The position numbers and the translations under genes are program-made. 5,639 bases of DNA from CAYMSF01 sp964542255 (GTDB lineage: Bacteria > Verrucomicrobiota > Lentisphaeria > Victivallales > Victivallaceae), in NCBI GenBank assembly GCA_964542255.1, contig CAZITV010000152.1, forward strand, positions 1-5,639, given 5' to 3'. The notes under the pieces are model-generated. The model saw nothing but the letters and a program-made list of their open reading frames with translations, did not search any database and was not told the origin of the DNA. Each line of letters starts with the position of its first letter. Within the stretch, counting starts at the first letter, position 1. Below, piece by piece: positions 1 through 5,585 of this stretch.

Positions 1-104
1 TGTTCCTGACTGCCAAAAGGGCCCACACAGAATCCTGTGTTGGGCTCCATTTCTTGAAAATCACCGTGGCGGAAAATTCCGCCAAAAACAAACCACGTTT
101 TCAT
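1..104 (-). CDS. Small protein, N-terminal part only (possibly DUF4170-like)
   Basis: This reading frame opens with ATG at 104-102 and stays open to the left window edge, giving 34 residues. An AAGGT ribosome-binding site (complement of 111-115) sits 6 nt before the ATG. The stop of the iscA-like gene is only 16 nt upstream, so the two are probably co-transcribed. The visible residues begin MKTWFVFGGIF and include a GPFGSQE segment near residues 28-34. From memory, the pattern 'V-x-GG-x-F ... F ... GPF-x-S' resembles small alphaproteobacterial and phage proteins of the DUF4170 type, in which GPF precedes a helix with a conserved Trp. That helix is outside the window, so the family call is tentative. 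No signal peptide or membrane segment is visible. Two inverted repeats (19-47 and 68-83) lie within the coding part. The function is unknown. Confidence 0.6.
   Translation of the reverse strand, partial: MKTWFVFGGIFRHGDFQEMEPNTGFCVGPFGSQE
19..47. repeat. Strong inverted repeat inside the small minus-strand gene
   Basis: GCCC-ACACAG at 21-30 pairs with CTGTGT at 35-40 and GGGC at 42-45, with a 4-nt AATC loop and one bulged T at 41. A further G-C pair and a G-T wobble can extend the stem outward to 19-47. In minus-strand RNA the stem is followed by CCTTTTGG, a short T run that only faintly resembles an intrinsic terminator. The hairpin lies within an open frame (codons for roughly E-P-N-T-G-F-C-V-G-P), so a termination role is doubtful. 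Confidence 0.5.
68..83. repeat. Short GC-rich inverted repeat
   Basis: GGCGGAA at 68-74 pairs with TTCCGCC at 77-83 around two central A bases. It falls about 21-36 nt after the ATG of the small minus-strand gene, at the codons for F-G-G-I-F-R. On the minus strand the T run precedes the stem instead of following it, so this is not a terminator. A hairpin this close to a start codon could slow translation, or the pairing may be a by-product of the protein sequence. Confidence 0.4.
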
Positions 105-120
105 TGTTATACCTTGATAT

Positions 121-459
121 TTAAGCTACTGAAAAACTTGTTCCACACCCGCAGCGACTGGTAGCAAGTGGGTTGTTGACTACAAGCTTGGAACTCCAAG
201 CATCTTTGTGATAATCCACAGTGCTTCCTAGCAGATACATTACACATTCCTGTGGTATTCTCACTTGGTATTCACTATCAAGTGATACTGTTTCATCTCC
301 TTTTTGCACGTCTTGAATTGGTACAATATCAAAAGTATAGCTTAGGCCATTACACCCTTTGCCACCAACACCAATTTCCAAACATTGTGCGTGTTGTTGT
401 TGCAACACATGTTTGATGTAGTCAGCTGCTCGGTCTGTTATAGAAATAATGGGTTTCAT
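121..459 (-). CDS. iscA: A-type iron-sulfur cluster carrier, IscA/ISCA1-like
   Basis: This is a small A-type carrier that would hold an Fe-S cluster or iron and pass it to client proteins in the cytoplasm. From the preferred ATG at 459 it has 112 residues, close to the usual 105-120. The three family cysteines are present: C36 in the segment GGKGCNGLSYTF, and C103 and C105 in RCGCGTSF near the C-terminus. The GCNGLSYT segment and the SSKLVVNNP run before the CGCG motif resemble the ISCA1 and alphaproteobacterial branch more than generic HesB. A longer version starting GTG at 465 is possible, but GAGGAG (complement of 467-472) lies 7 nt from the ATG and only 1 nt from the GTG, so the ATG is chosen. 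No other Isc or Suf gene is nearby, so it probably feeds the machinery of the cell or host. It is divergent from gmd and followed by the small gene at 1-104. The assignment to ErpA, IscA or SufA cannot be settled by eye. Confidence 0.93.
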   Translation of the reverse strand: MKPIISITDRAADYIKHVLQQQHAQCLEIGVGGKGCNGLSYTFDIVPIQDVQKGDETVSLDSEYQVRIPQECVMYLLGSTVDYHKDAWSSKLVVNNPLATSRCGCGTSFSVA

Positions 460-466
460 CAGCACG

Positions 467-472
467 CTCCTC
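467..472 (-). promoter_or_regulatory. Ribosome-binding site that decides the iscA start
   Basis: The minus strand reads GAGGAG here, a near-perfect Shine-Dalgarno sequence. It is 7 nt from the ATG at 459-457 and only 1 nt from the in-frame GTG at 465-463. This spacing makes the ATG the probable start. Confidence 0.8.
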
Positions 473-479
473 TATATTA

Positions 480-507
480 GTGTTATTTACCAGTCAATAT
501 TTGTCAA
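480..507 (-). promoter_or_regulatory. Candidate promoter(s) for the iscA unit
   Basis: Two weak possibilities overlap. The first is sigma70-type: TTGACA (complement of 502-507), a 16-nt spacer, then TAACAC (complement of 480-485), which is a poor -10. The second is GGTAAATA (complement of 484-491), matching 6 of 8 positions of the T4 late promoter TATAAATA. A start about 6 nt beyond it would leave a leader of roughly 19 nt carrying the GAGGAG site. Both patterns arise easily in AT-rich DNA. Confidence 0.3.
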
Positions 508-514
508 TATTGAC
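493..514. repeat. Palindrome plus direct half-site, possible operator
   Basis: GTCAATATTGAC at 503-514 is a perfect 12-bp palindrome. Its left half GTCAATAT is repeated directly at 493-500, so the two copies are 10 bp apart, about one helical turn. The palindrome overlaps the TTGACC -35 element of the plus-strand promoter and also supplies TTGACA on the minus strand. This layout is typical of an operator between divergent genes, but no regulator gene is in the window. Confidence 0.45.
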
Positions 515-538
515 CTATCTTATACAGTCTATTATATT
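510..538 (+). promoter_or_regulatory. Sigma70-type promoter for the sugar gene cluster
   Basis: TTGACC at 510-515 and TATATT at 533-538 are separated by exactly 17 nt, each one base off the consensus hexamer. Transcription would begin near 545, about 17 nt before the gmd ATG at 562. It is the best promoter match in the window and sits ahead of the whole plus-strand run. It also argues against a TTG start at 538, which would lie inside the -10 element. Confidence 0.65.
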
Positions 539-561
539 TGATAAACTGTCAAATGGTTGAT

Positions 562-1569
562 ATGAAAAAAGCATTTATTACTGGAATAACAGGTCAAGAT
601 GGCAGTTATCTAGCTGAACTTTTATTACAAAAAAACTATGAAGTTCATGGTCTAATACGGCGGTCTAGTAACATCAATACACAGCGCATTGATCACGTTT
701 ACGATCATCCTCATCTTAAGTTGCATTATGGTGATGTTACAGATAGCACAAACCTAACTGCTGTGTTAGCCCGAGTTGCTCCTGATGAAATCTACAACTT
801 GGCTGCACAAAGTCATGTCAAGGTGAGTTTTGATCTCCCTGAATATACAGCACAAGTGGATGCTGTAGGTACATTGAGAATGTTGGAAGCCATGCGTGCG
901 GTGGGCTTGCATGACGCAAGATTCTATCAAGCTAGCACAAGTGAACTTTATGGCCAAGTTCAAGAAACACCACAAACAGAAACTACACCTTTTTATCCAC
1001 GTAGTCCTTATGGTGTAGCAAAACTTTATGGTTTTTGGATTGTCAAAAACTATCGGGAAAGTTATGGTATGCATGCCAGCTCAGGGATACTTTTTAACCA
1101 TGAAAGTCCACGCCGAGGTGCCACATTTGTCACACAAAAAATAGTTCAAGGCTTACATGCTATTGCACAAGGAAAAATGCCCGTATTGCAGTTGGGAAAC
1201 TTAAATGCACTACGTGATTGGGGACATGCTAGAGATTTTGTTGAAGCCATGTGGTTGATGTTACAACAACCACAGCCTGATGATTATGTTATTGCGACTG
1301 GTGAACAATACAGTGTAAGGCAGTTTGTTCAAGCGGCTGCTCCTTATTTTGACATGAATATAGCATGGCATGGTAGTGGTTTACATGAGCAAGGTATTGA
1401 CACTCAAACTGGTCAAGTAGTAGTAGAAGTAAATGAAAAATACTTTCGTCCCGCCGAAGTGGAAACACTTTTGGGAGATTCCACTAAAGCTAGAAGCAAA
1501 CTCAATTGGCAGCCTACTAATAGTTTTTCTGATTTAGTAGCAGACATGTGTTTGGCAGTGTTAAAATAG
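562..1569 (+). CDS. gmd: GDP-mannose 4,6-dehydratase
   Basis: Gmd converts GDP-D-mannose to GDP-4-keto-6-deoxy-D-mannose, the first committed step towards GDP-L-fucose and related deoxysugars. The protein is a cytoplasmic, extended short-chain dehydrogenase. From ATG 562 it has 335 residues, slightly shorter than many bacterial versions. The NADP-binding loop TGITGQDGSYLAE is at 7-19. The catalytic residues are T126 and E128 in STSELYG, with Y150 and K154 in the Y-x3-K pair. The family signatures NHESPRRG (179-186) and RDWGHARDFVEAMW (218-231) are intact. The frame is open upstream to a TTG at 538 and an ATG at 553. ATG 562 is preferred because MKKAFITGITGQDG aligns with known Gmd N-termini and because the -10 element covers 533-538. 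No clear Shine-Dalgarno sequence precedes it. It is the first gene of the plus-strand cluster. There is no sign of decay. Confidence 0.97.
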   Translation: MKKAFITGITGQDGSYLAELLLQKNYEVHGLIRRSSNINTQRIDHVYDHPHLKLHYGDVTDSTNLTAVLARVAPDEIYNLAAQSHVKVSFDLPEYTAQVDAVGTLRMLEAMRAVGLHDARFYQASTSELYGQVQETPQTETTPFYPRSPYGVAKLYGFWIVKNYRESYGMHASSGILFNHESPRRGATFVTQKIVQGLHAIAQGKMPVLQLGNLNALRDWGHARDFVEAMWLMLQQPQPDDYVIATGEQYSVRQFVQAAAPYFDMNIAWHGSGLHEQGIDTQTGQVVVEVNEKYFRPAEVETLLGDSTKARSKLNWQPTNSFSDLVADMCLAVLK

Positions 1570-1576
1570 GAAGATA

Positions 1577-2338
1577 ATGAATATTCATTTTTTAAGTTTT
1601 GGAACAACTTGGAACTACAACGGTGCGTTGCAACGAGTAGGTAGACAGGTAAGCGAGTGGAAAACGTCTCAAGATACCAGCGTTTTCAAAACAGTTAGCA
1701 TTTGTACTGAACAAACTTTAGTAAAACAGTTTCCAGATTTTATACAAACTCATTTAAATTTTTTCCAAACACATCCTAGAGGATTTGGATATTGGTTATG
1801 GAAAAGTTTTTTAATACAACAATGTTTGAATGCAATACCAAAAGACCATGTGTTATTTTACATGGATGCAGGTTGCCAACTCAACTTACAAGCTTCCAAA
1901 AGGTTCTGTGAATATTATTCCCTAGCTATGGATGCAGGACTATTGTGTTTCCAAGTAGGCATGCCTGAGTATGAATGGTGTAAAGGGGACACTGCTGATT
2001 TAATTGTCCAGAATGACCAAGAAATCATGTCGCAAAGCCAAATAGTTGGTGGCATTCACATGATCAAGAACACTGAGTTCAATCAACAACTAGTTGCTGA
2101 ATGGCAACGTATAGCGTGTCTTGATGGATATCGCTATCTTACAGATAGTCCCAGCATAGTGGTGAACCATTCAAACTTTAAAGAACACAGACATGATCAG
2201 GCAATCTTTAGTTTGCTTGTAAAAAAACACAACCAATATCATGCATTATCAGATGAAACTTGGAAACCCAACTGGCATGTTGATGGTTTGGAATATCCAA
2301 TTTGGGCCACACGAAACCACAGTATTAACTTAATTTAA
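1577..2338 (+). CDS. Putative GT-A-like glycosyltransferase (GYWLWK / DAG family)
   Basis: The protein has 253 residues. Its strongest features are RGFGYWLWKSFLI at 68-80, then FYMDAGCQLN at 94-103, IVGGIHMIKN at 156-165, and HRHDQAIFSLL at 204-214. From memory, this order occurs in uncharacterised proteins encoded in polysaccharide clusters of bacteria and large phages, usually taken as nucleotide-diphospho-sugar transferases. In these, the D-A-G segment after a hydrophobic strand would stand in for the metal-binding DxD motif, and the late H-x-H-D-Q-x-x-F block would close the active site. No signal peptide or membrane segment is seen, so it should be cytoplasmic. ATG 1577 is preceded by AGGAAG (1568-1573), which overlaps the gmd stop. 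It lies between gmd and fcl, so fucose or a related GDP-sugar is a natural donor guess. The donor and acceptor are unknown. Confidence 0.7.
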   Translation: MNIHFLSFGTTWNYNGALQRVGRQVSEWKTSQDTSVFKTVSICTEQTLVKQFPDFIQTHLNFFQTHPRGFGYWLWKSFLIQQCLNAIPKDHVLFYMDAGCQLNLQASKRFCEYYSLAMDAGLLCFQVGMPEYEWCKGDTADLIVQNDQEIMSQSQIVGGIHMIKNTEFNQQLVAEWQRIACLDGYRYLTDSPSIVVNHSNFKEHRHDQAIFSLLVKKHNQYHALSDETWKPNWHVDGLEYPIWATRNHSINLI

Positions 2339-2347
2339 AGGTGTTTT

Positions 2348-3283
2348 ATGGAAAAAAATGCAAAAATATTTGTTGCAGGACACCGGGGGCTAGTTGGAAG
2401 TGCTCTTGTTAGATATTTAACTCGTTTGGGATATAAAAATTTAATCCTGAAAACTCGGCAAGAACTAGATTTACTAGATAGCAATCAGGTTCAAAGCTTT
2501 TTCCAAAAATATCAACCTGATTATGTTTTTGACGCTGCGGCAAAAGTAGGTGGGATCCACAGTAATGATACATATAGCGCAGACTTTATATACGAAAATA
2601 CAGTTATCCAAACCAACCTTATTCACCACAGCTGGAAGTCAAGTGTAAAAAAGTTTTTGTTTATGGGAAGTGTTTGCATCTATCCCAAGTTTGCATCAGT
2701 TCCTGTTCACGAATCACAACTCTTACACGGGTCGTTGGAACCAACTAATCAAGCTTATGCTATTGCCAAAATACATGGGATCAAGATGTGTGAAGCTTAC
2801 TACAAGCAATATGGGTTCCAAAGTGTTTGTATAATGCCTAGCAATCTTTATGGCCAAAATGACAATTTTCACAGTTTGAATGGCCATGTAATCCCAGCTA
2901 TGATACAAAAGTTTCATAACAATAGTTCAGGTGTAGTAACCCTGTGGGGAGATGGAACTCCACAACGAGAGTTTTTGCACAGTGACGATATGGCCAGTGC
3001 GTGTGTATTTTTAATGAATCATCATAATACTGGCCAAGCTGAGCTGATCAATGCAGGTAGTGGAGAAAATATCAGCATATTAGATTTGAGTAGCAAGATA
3101 GCCAAAATAACAGGATTCAGTGGAACGATAAAATGGGATCAATCAAGGCCGAATGGTACACCTAATCGTCCACTTGACAGTGGTAAAATTTTGCAAATGG
3201 GTTGGAAACCTCAAATCAGTTTAAATCAAGGTTTGATTGAAACATACAGAAATTTCTTAGAAAAACAAAATATAGAGGTCTAA
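2348..3283 (+). CDS. fcl: GDP-L-fucose synthase (GDP-4-keto-6-deoxymannose epimerase-reductase)
   Basis: Fcl (WcaG) converts the Gmd product to GDP-L-fucose by 3,5-epimerisation and NADPH-dependent 4-reduction in the cytoplasm. The protein has 311 residues, close to the 321 of the E. coli enzyme. The nucleotide loop GHRGLVGSAL is at 11-20. GSVCIYP at 107-113 gives catalytic S108 and C110. Y137 and K141 form the Y-x3-K pair, and NGHVIPAM gives H180. These match the E. coli residues S107, C109, Y136, K140 and H179 with an offset of one. GDGTPQREFLH (201-211) and RPNGTPNRPLD (267-277) are also family signatures. The E. coli position R187 appears as K188, a conservative change. AAGGTG (2338-2343) lies 4 nt before ATG 2348. 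Unusually, it is separated from gmd by a transferase gene. A related GDP-sugar epimerase-reductase cannot be fully excluded. Confidence 0.95.
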   Translation: MEKNAKIFVAGHRGLVGSALVRYLTRLGYKNLILKTRQELDLLDSNQVQSFFQKYQPDYVFDAAAKVGGIHSNDTYSADFIYENTVIQTNLIHHSWKSSVKKFLFMGSVCIYPKFASVPVHESQLLHGSLEPTNQAYAIAKIHGIKMCEAYYKQYGFQSVCIMPSNLYGQNDNFHSLNGHVIPAMIQKFHNNSSGVVTLWGDGTPQREFLHSDDMASACVFLMNHHNTGQAELINAGSGENISILDLSSKIAKITGFSGTIKWDQSRPNGTPNRPLDSGKILQMGWKPQISLNQGLIETYRNFLEKQNIEV

Positions 3284-3286
3284 TGC

Positions 3287-3541
3287 ATGGATACAATAGG
3301 TAGTCTTATAGACAAGCTTACAGTAGTAAACATACGAATTTGGATGTATGAGGATATCAAACGTGATGCTAATGCATTAGATGAAAAAGTTGCACATGCT
3401 ACCCGTGTAACAAACATTTGCAATCAACAACGTAATGATCTTATTCAAGAAATAGACGAAATGATACAAAATGCTATAATTAATAAACAGTTGCCAAAGC
3501 TTTATAAGCAAGGACAAACAAAACTTTATGGAAAGACCTAA
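3287..3541 (+). CDS. Small helical DUF4254-like protein
   Basis: This 84-residue protein is predicted to be mostly helical. It begins with GSLIDKLTVVNIRIWMYED (5-23), then has a charged stretch with QQRNDLIQEIDE (47-58) and ends with KLYKQGQTKLYG (71-82). From memory, the order 'GSLIDKLS-I-x-N-L-K-I ... QR-x-DL ... I-D ... K-x-Y-x-Q-x-K-x-Y' matches the conserved part of DUF4254, proteins of unknown function found in polysaccharide clusters. Full DUF4254 proteins are considerably longer (about 200 residues as I recall), so this is a short form. AGAGGT at 3274-3279 lies 7 nt before ATG 3287, and the start is 3 nt after the fcl stop. Its end overlaps the methyltransferase start by 14 nt, which suggests coupled translation. 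There are no membrane segments and only one cysteine, so it does not look like a metal site. A partner or scaffold of the sugar enzymes is a guess. Confidence 0.8.
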   Translation: MDTIGSLIDKLTVVNIRIWMYEDIKRDANALDEKVAHATRVTNICNQQRNDLIQEIDEMIQNAIINKQLPKLYKQGQTKLYGKT

Positions 3542-4778
3542 GCTGCACATGAACGCTACGCAAGAACTATTCTCATTAGGTCACTTGTATCCCTCAGATT
3601 TCCTTGAGTCCGGACAAGATCCACGCTCACCTCCTGTGGAATTAAAAATGATAATGGATACAGCATCTAAACTAGTAAAGTTGGAACAAACTGCGGTAAA
3701 ATCCAGTATGTATGGGCGCTATTGGTATAGAAGCGGTATTAACCCAGCTATGAAGCGTGAATTAGAAAATATTGTTACAAGCACATTGTCACGTATGAAA
3801 ATACAAACAGGCGATATTTGGTTGGATATCGCCTGCAATGATGGAACTTTGTTAAGTTATGTGCCTAAGAACTTTGTAAGGATAGGTGTGGATCCTGCAG
3901 ATGATAGTTTTCTATCTGAAAGTCAACTACATGCTGATTTAGTAATACAGGATTTTTTTTCCAAGAAACTATTGGAAAAAAATCATATCAAGCAAAAGGT
4001 TAAGGTAATAACTTGTATTGCAATGTTTTACGATTTGGAAAATCCACAAGAGTTTTTACATGATATTCATGACGTTTTAGATGATGGTGGATTATTTATT
4101 TGTCAGCTAAGTTATACACCATTGATGATAGAACAACTGGCTTTTGATAACATCTGTCATGAGCATGTATTTTACTACACACTAACAACACTTAAAAATA
4201 TGTTCAACTCGCAGGGTTTAGAGATAATTGATGCAGAACTAAACACAGTGAACGGTGGTAGCATAAGAGTATATGCTGTGAAATCACCCCAGACTTATAA
4301 GTCTAGTATTAATCAGCAGTACTTTGATGTGGGAAAAATGCGTGTAGATTCCCTCCTAAATTATGAAAAGCAACAACAGTATAACTCTCCTGAAAAATGG
4401 CAATCTTTTTATAAACAAATACAAATCTTGAAAAAACAAACTTGTGAGTTTGTTAAAGAACAAGTTGCTCAAGGAAAAACTATTTGGGCATATGGTGCAA
4501 GCACAAAAGGCAATACATTGTTGCAGTATTTTGGATTAGATAATACGTTGATAAACGGCATAGCCGAGCGAAGTGAATTCAAATATGGACTGAGAACTGT
4601 AGGAACTAATATTCCCATTTATAATGAGCAATATATGAGGCAAAGTCAGCCAGATTTTTTATTGGTTCTTCCGTGGCATTTTATTGATGTATTTGTTGAA
4701 CGTGAACACAAATGGCTAGAACAGGGTGGAAAGTTTATTGTTCCTTGTCCTAAATTTGAAATAATAGGTTTAAAATAA
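3528..4778 (+). CDS. SAM-dependent sugar C-methyltransferase-like protein, zinc ligands absent
   Basis: The protein has 416 residues in the three-part layout of TylCIII/NovU/TcaB9-type C-methyltransferases. These transfer a methyl group from S-adenosylmethionine to a nucleotide-linked keto-deoxysugar. The N-terminal part (about 12-80) has the FSLGHLYPSDFLESG start of the Methyltransf_13 domain. The central Rossmann part has the SAM loop WLDIACNDGTLL (98-109) and D122-P123. DNICHEHVFYYTL (207-219) is the family's H-E-H active-site region, with a Cys where several members have Tyr. The C-terminal part matches Methyltransf_14: GKTIWAYGASTKGNTLLQYF (316-335), a stretch ending GTNIPI (359-364), and LPWHFIDVF (381-389). 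The two cysteine pairs expected to bind zinc are missing: there is no Cys before residue 103, and DTAS (44-47) occupies the usual second pair. The start is uncertain. ATG 3528 has AGGA 13 nt upstream, and ATG 3549 is an alternative. The likely substrate is the GDP-keto sugar made by Gmd, but this is inferred from context only. Confidence 0.85.
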   Translation: MERPKLHMNATQELFSLGHLYPSDFLESGQDPRSPPVELKMIMDTASKLVKLEQTAVKSSMYGRYWYRSGINPAMKRELENIVTSTLSRMKIQTGDIWLDIACNDGTLLSYVPKNFVRIGVDPADDSFLSESQLHADLVIQDFFSKKLLEKNHIKQKVKVITCIAMFYDLENPQEFLHDIHDVLDDGGLFICQLSYTPLMIEQLAFDNICHEHVFYYTLTTLKNMFNSQGLEIIDAELNTVNGGSIRVYAVKSPQTYKSSINQQYFDVGKMRVDSLLNYEKQQQYNSPEKWQSFYKQIQILKKQTCEFVKEQVAQGKTIWAYGASTKGNTLLQYFGLDNTLINGIAERSEFKYGLRTVGTNIPIYNEQYMRQSQPDFLLVLPWHFIDVFVEREHKWLEQGGKFIVPCPKFEIIGLK

Positions 4779-4835
4779 TAGCTATGTTAGACAGGTTTAT
4801 ATTGGTTTCAGATTGATTTACAGTTAAATAACAAC

Positions 4836-5585
4836 ATGTTTACATTTGTATCAAATAGCGCAACGAGTAAGCCCCAAATAGTCCTTTATCATCATTTAGG
4901 CTTAGGTGATCATTTTATTTGTAATGGGTTAGTTAATCATTTTAGTGAACAAAAATACATACATTTACCTTGTCAAGACTCATATGTTGACACAATAAAA
5001 GCTTTGTATAAGGAAAATACGAATGTTACGGTTTTTAAGATTTTCCAAGAGCCTGCGGATATTGAGTTGTATGCACAAAAGAACAACTTACCGGTGCTAA
5101 AAGTGGGATTTGAAAACTTATGGAAAGATACTACAGTTTGGTATCGATCATTTTATGCACAATACAATATTCCTTATGAATATAGATATGAGAAGTTTAA
5201 AATACCCAGTAACTTGCCCAGTGCTAACGATCTTTTTGATAGTTTAGATTTATCTGGGCCTTATGCAGTCGTGCATAATGCAAGTAGTGCAAGCAGTCAA
5301 GGTTACCCTATAAACTTAATATTAGATAGCCATATTAAAAAAATTATACATATAGATCCTACAGTATCTAAAAACATGCTAGATTGGTTGAACGTTATAC
5401 AAAATGCTGCTGAAATTCATGTAGTTCCTAGCAGTGTATTTTGTCTTGTAGATAGTATTGCAAACACTCTAAAATCTAAGTTATACTATCACGACATACG
5501 TTTAACAGATACCCCTATCTTACATGCTGATATTTCACGTCCACACACAAACTGGAAAATAATTAAATATGATCAACAACTATGA
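4836..5585 (+). CDS. Putative GT-B-like glycosyltransferase
   Basis: The protein has 249 residues. The N-terminal segment IVLYHHLGLGDHFICNGLV (15-33) is the clearest signature. A G-L-G-D-x-I-x-x-N-G loop after a hydrophobic strand is typical of heptosyltransferase-like (GT9-related) GT-B proteins. Near the C-terminus, AEIHVVPSSVFCLVDSIAN (192-210) resembles the 'E-I-H-x-x-D-S-S-x-x-H-L-x-D' donor-side block, here with Pro instead of the usual Asp before SS. YAVVHNASS (143-151) would be the strand opening the second half. Full GT9 enzymes are nearer 320-350 residues, so this is a compact form. No signal peptide or membrane segment is seen. It follows a 57-nt gap (4779-4835) with no good terminator, promoter or Shine-Dalgarno sequence. 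GTTAAATA at 4823-4830 is too close to the ATG to be a convincing late promoter. The frame is closed by TAG at 4788-4790 and no earlier in-frame ATG exists. Donor and acceptor are unknown. Confidence 0.68.
   Translation: MFTFVSNSATSKPQIVLYHHLGLGDHFICNGLVNHFSEQKYIHLPCQDSYVDTIKALYKENTNVTVFKIFQEPADIELYAQKNNLPVLKVGFENLWKDTTVWYRSFYAQYNIPYEYRYEKFKIPSNLPSANDLFDSLDLSGPYAVVHNASSASSQGYPINLILDSHIKKIIHIDPTVSKNMLDWLNVIQNAAEIHVVPSSVFCLVDSIANTLKSKLYYHDIRLTDTPILHADISRPHTNWKIIKYDQQL

Noticed and set aside
460..465. GTG start adding two residues to the iscA-like protein
   Set aside because: The GAGGAG site is only 1 nt from the GTG but 7 nt from the ATG at 459.
538..561. Upstream TTG (538) or ATG (553) start for gmd
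   Set aside because: The TTG lies at the end of the predicted -10 element and neither start has a Shine-Dalgarno site. Starting at 562 gives the normal N-terminus of the family just before the nucleotide-binding loop.
766..1074. Minus-strand open frame of 102 codons inside gmd
   Set aside because: It is fully antisense to a gene with intact catalytic motifs, has no recognisable domain, and its Cys/His/Ile-rich make-up looks like a reverse-frame artefact.
1413..1607. Minus-strand open frame across the gmd/transferase junction
   Set aside because: It is antisense to the end of gmd and the ribosome-binding site of the next gene, with no family-like motif.
2723..2917. Minus-strand open frame inside fcl
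   Set aside because: It is antisense to the conserved catalytic region of fcl and has no supporting signal.
3529..3552. Frameshift that would restore a cysteine-containing start to the methyltransferase
   Set aside because: The +1 frame reads S-C-T then a TGA, giving only a single Cys and a C-x-C even if one base were added, not the expected C-x-x-C. The second Cys pair is also absent in the main frame, so one frameshift cannot explain the loss.
4784..4816. Ten-codon ORF in the gap before the GT-B-like gene
   Set aside because: It is too short, has no ribosome-binding site, and no leader-peptide-like run of codons.
4823..4830. GTTAAATA as a T4-type late promoter
   Set aside because: A start 5-6 nt downstream would fall at the ATG itself, leaving no leader, and the match is common by chance in AT-rich DNA.
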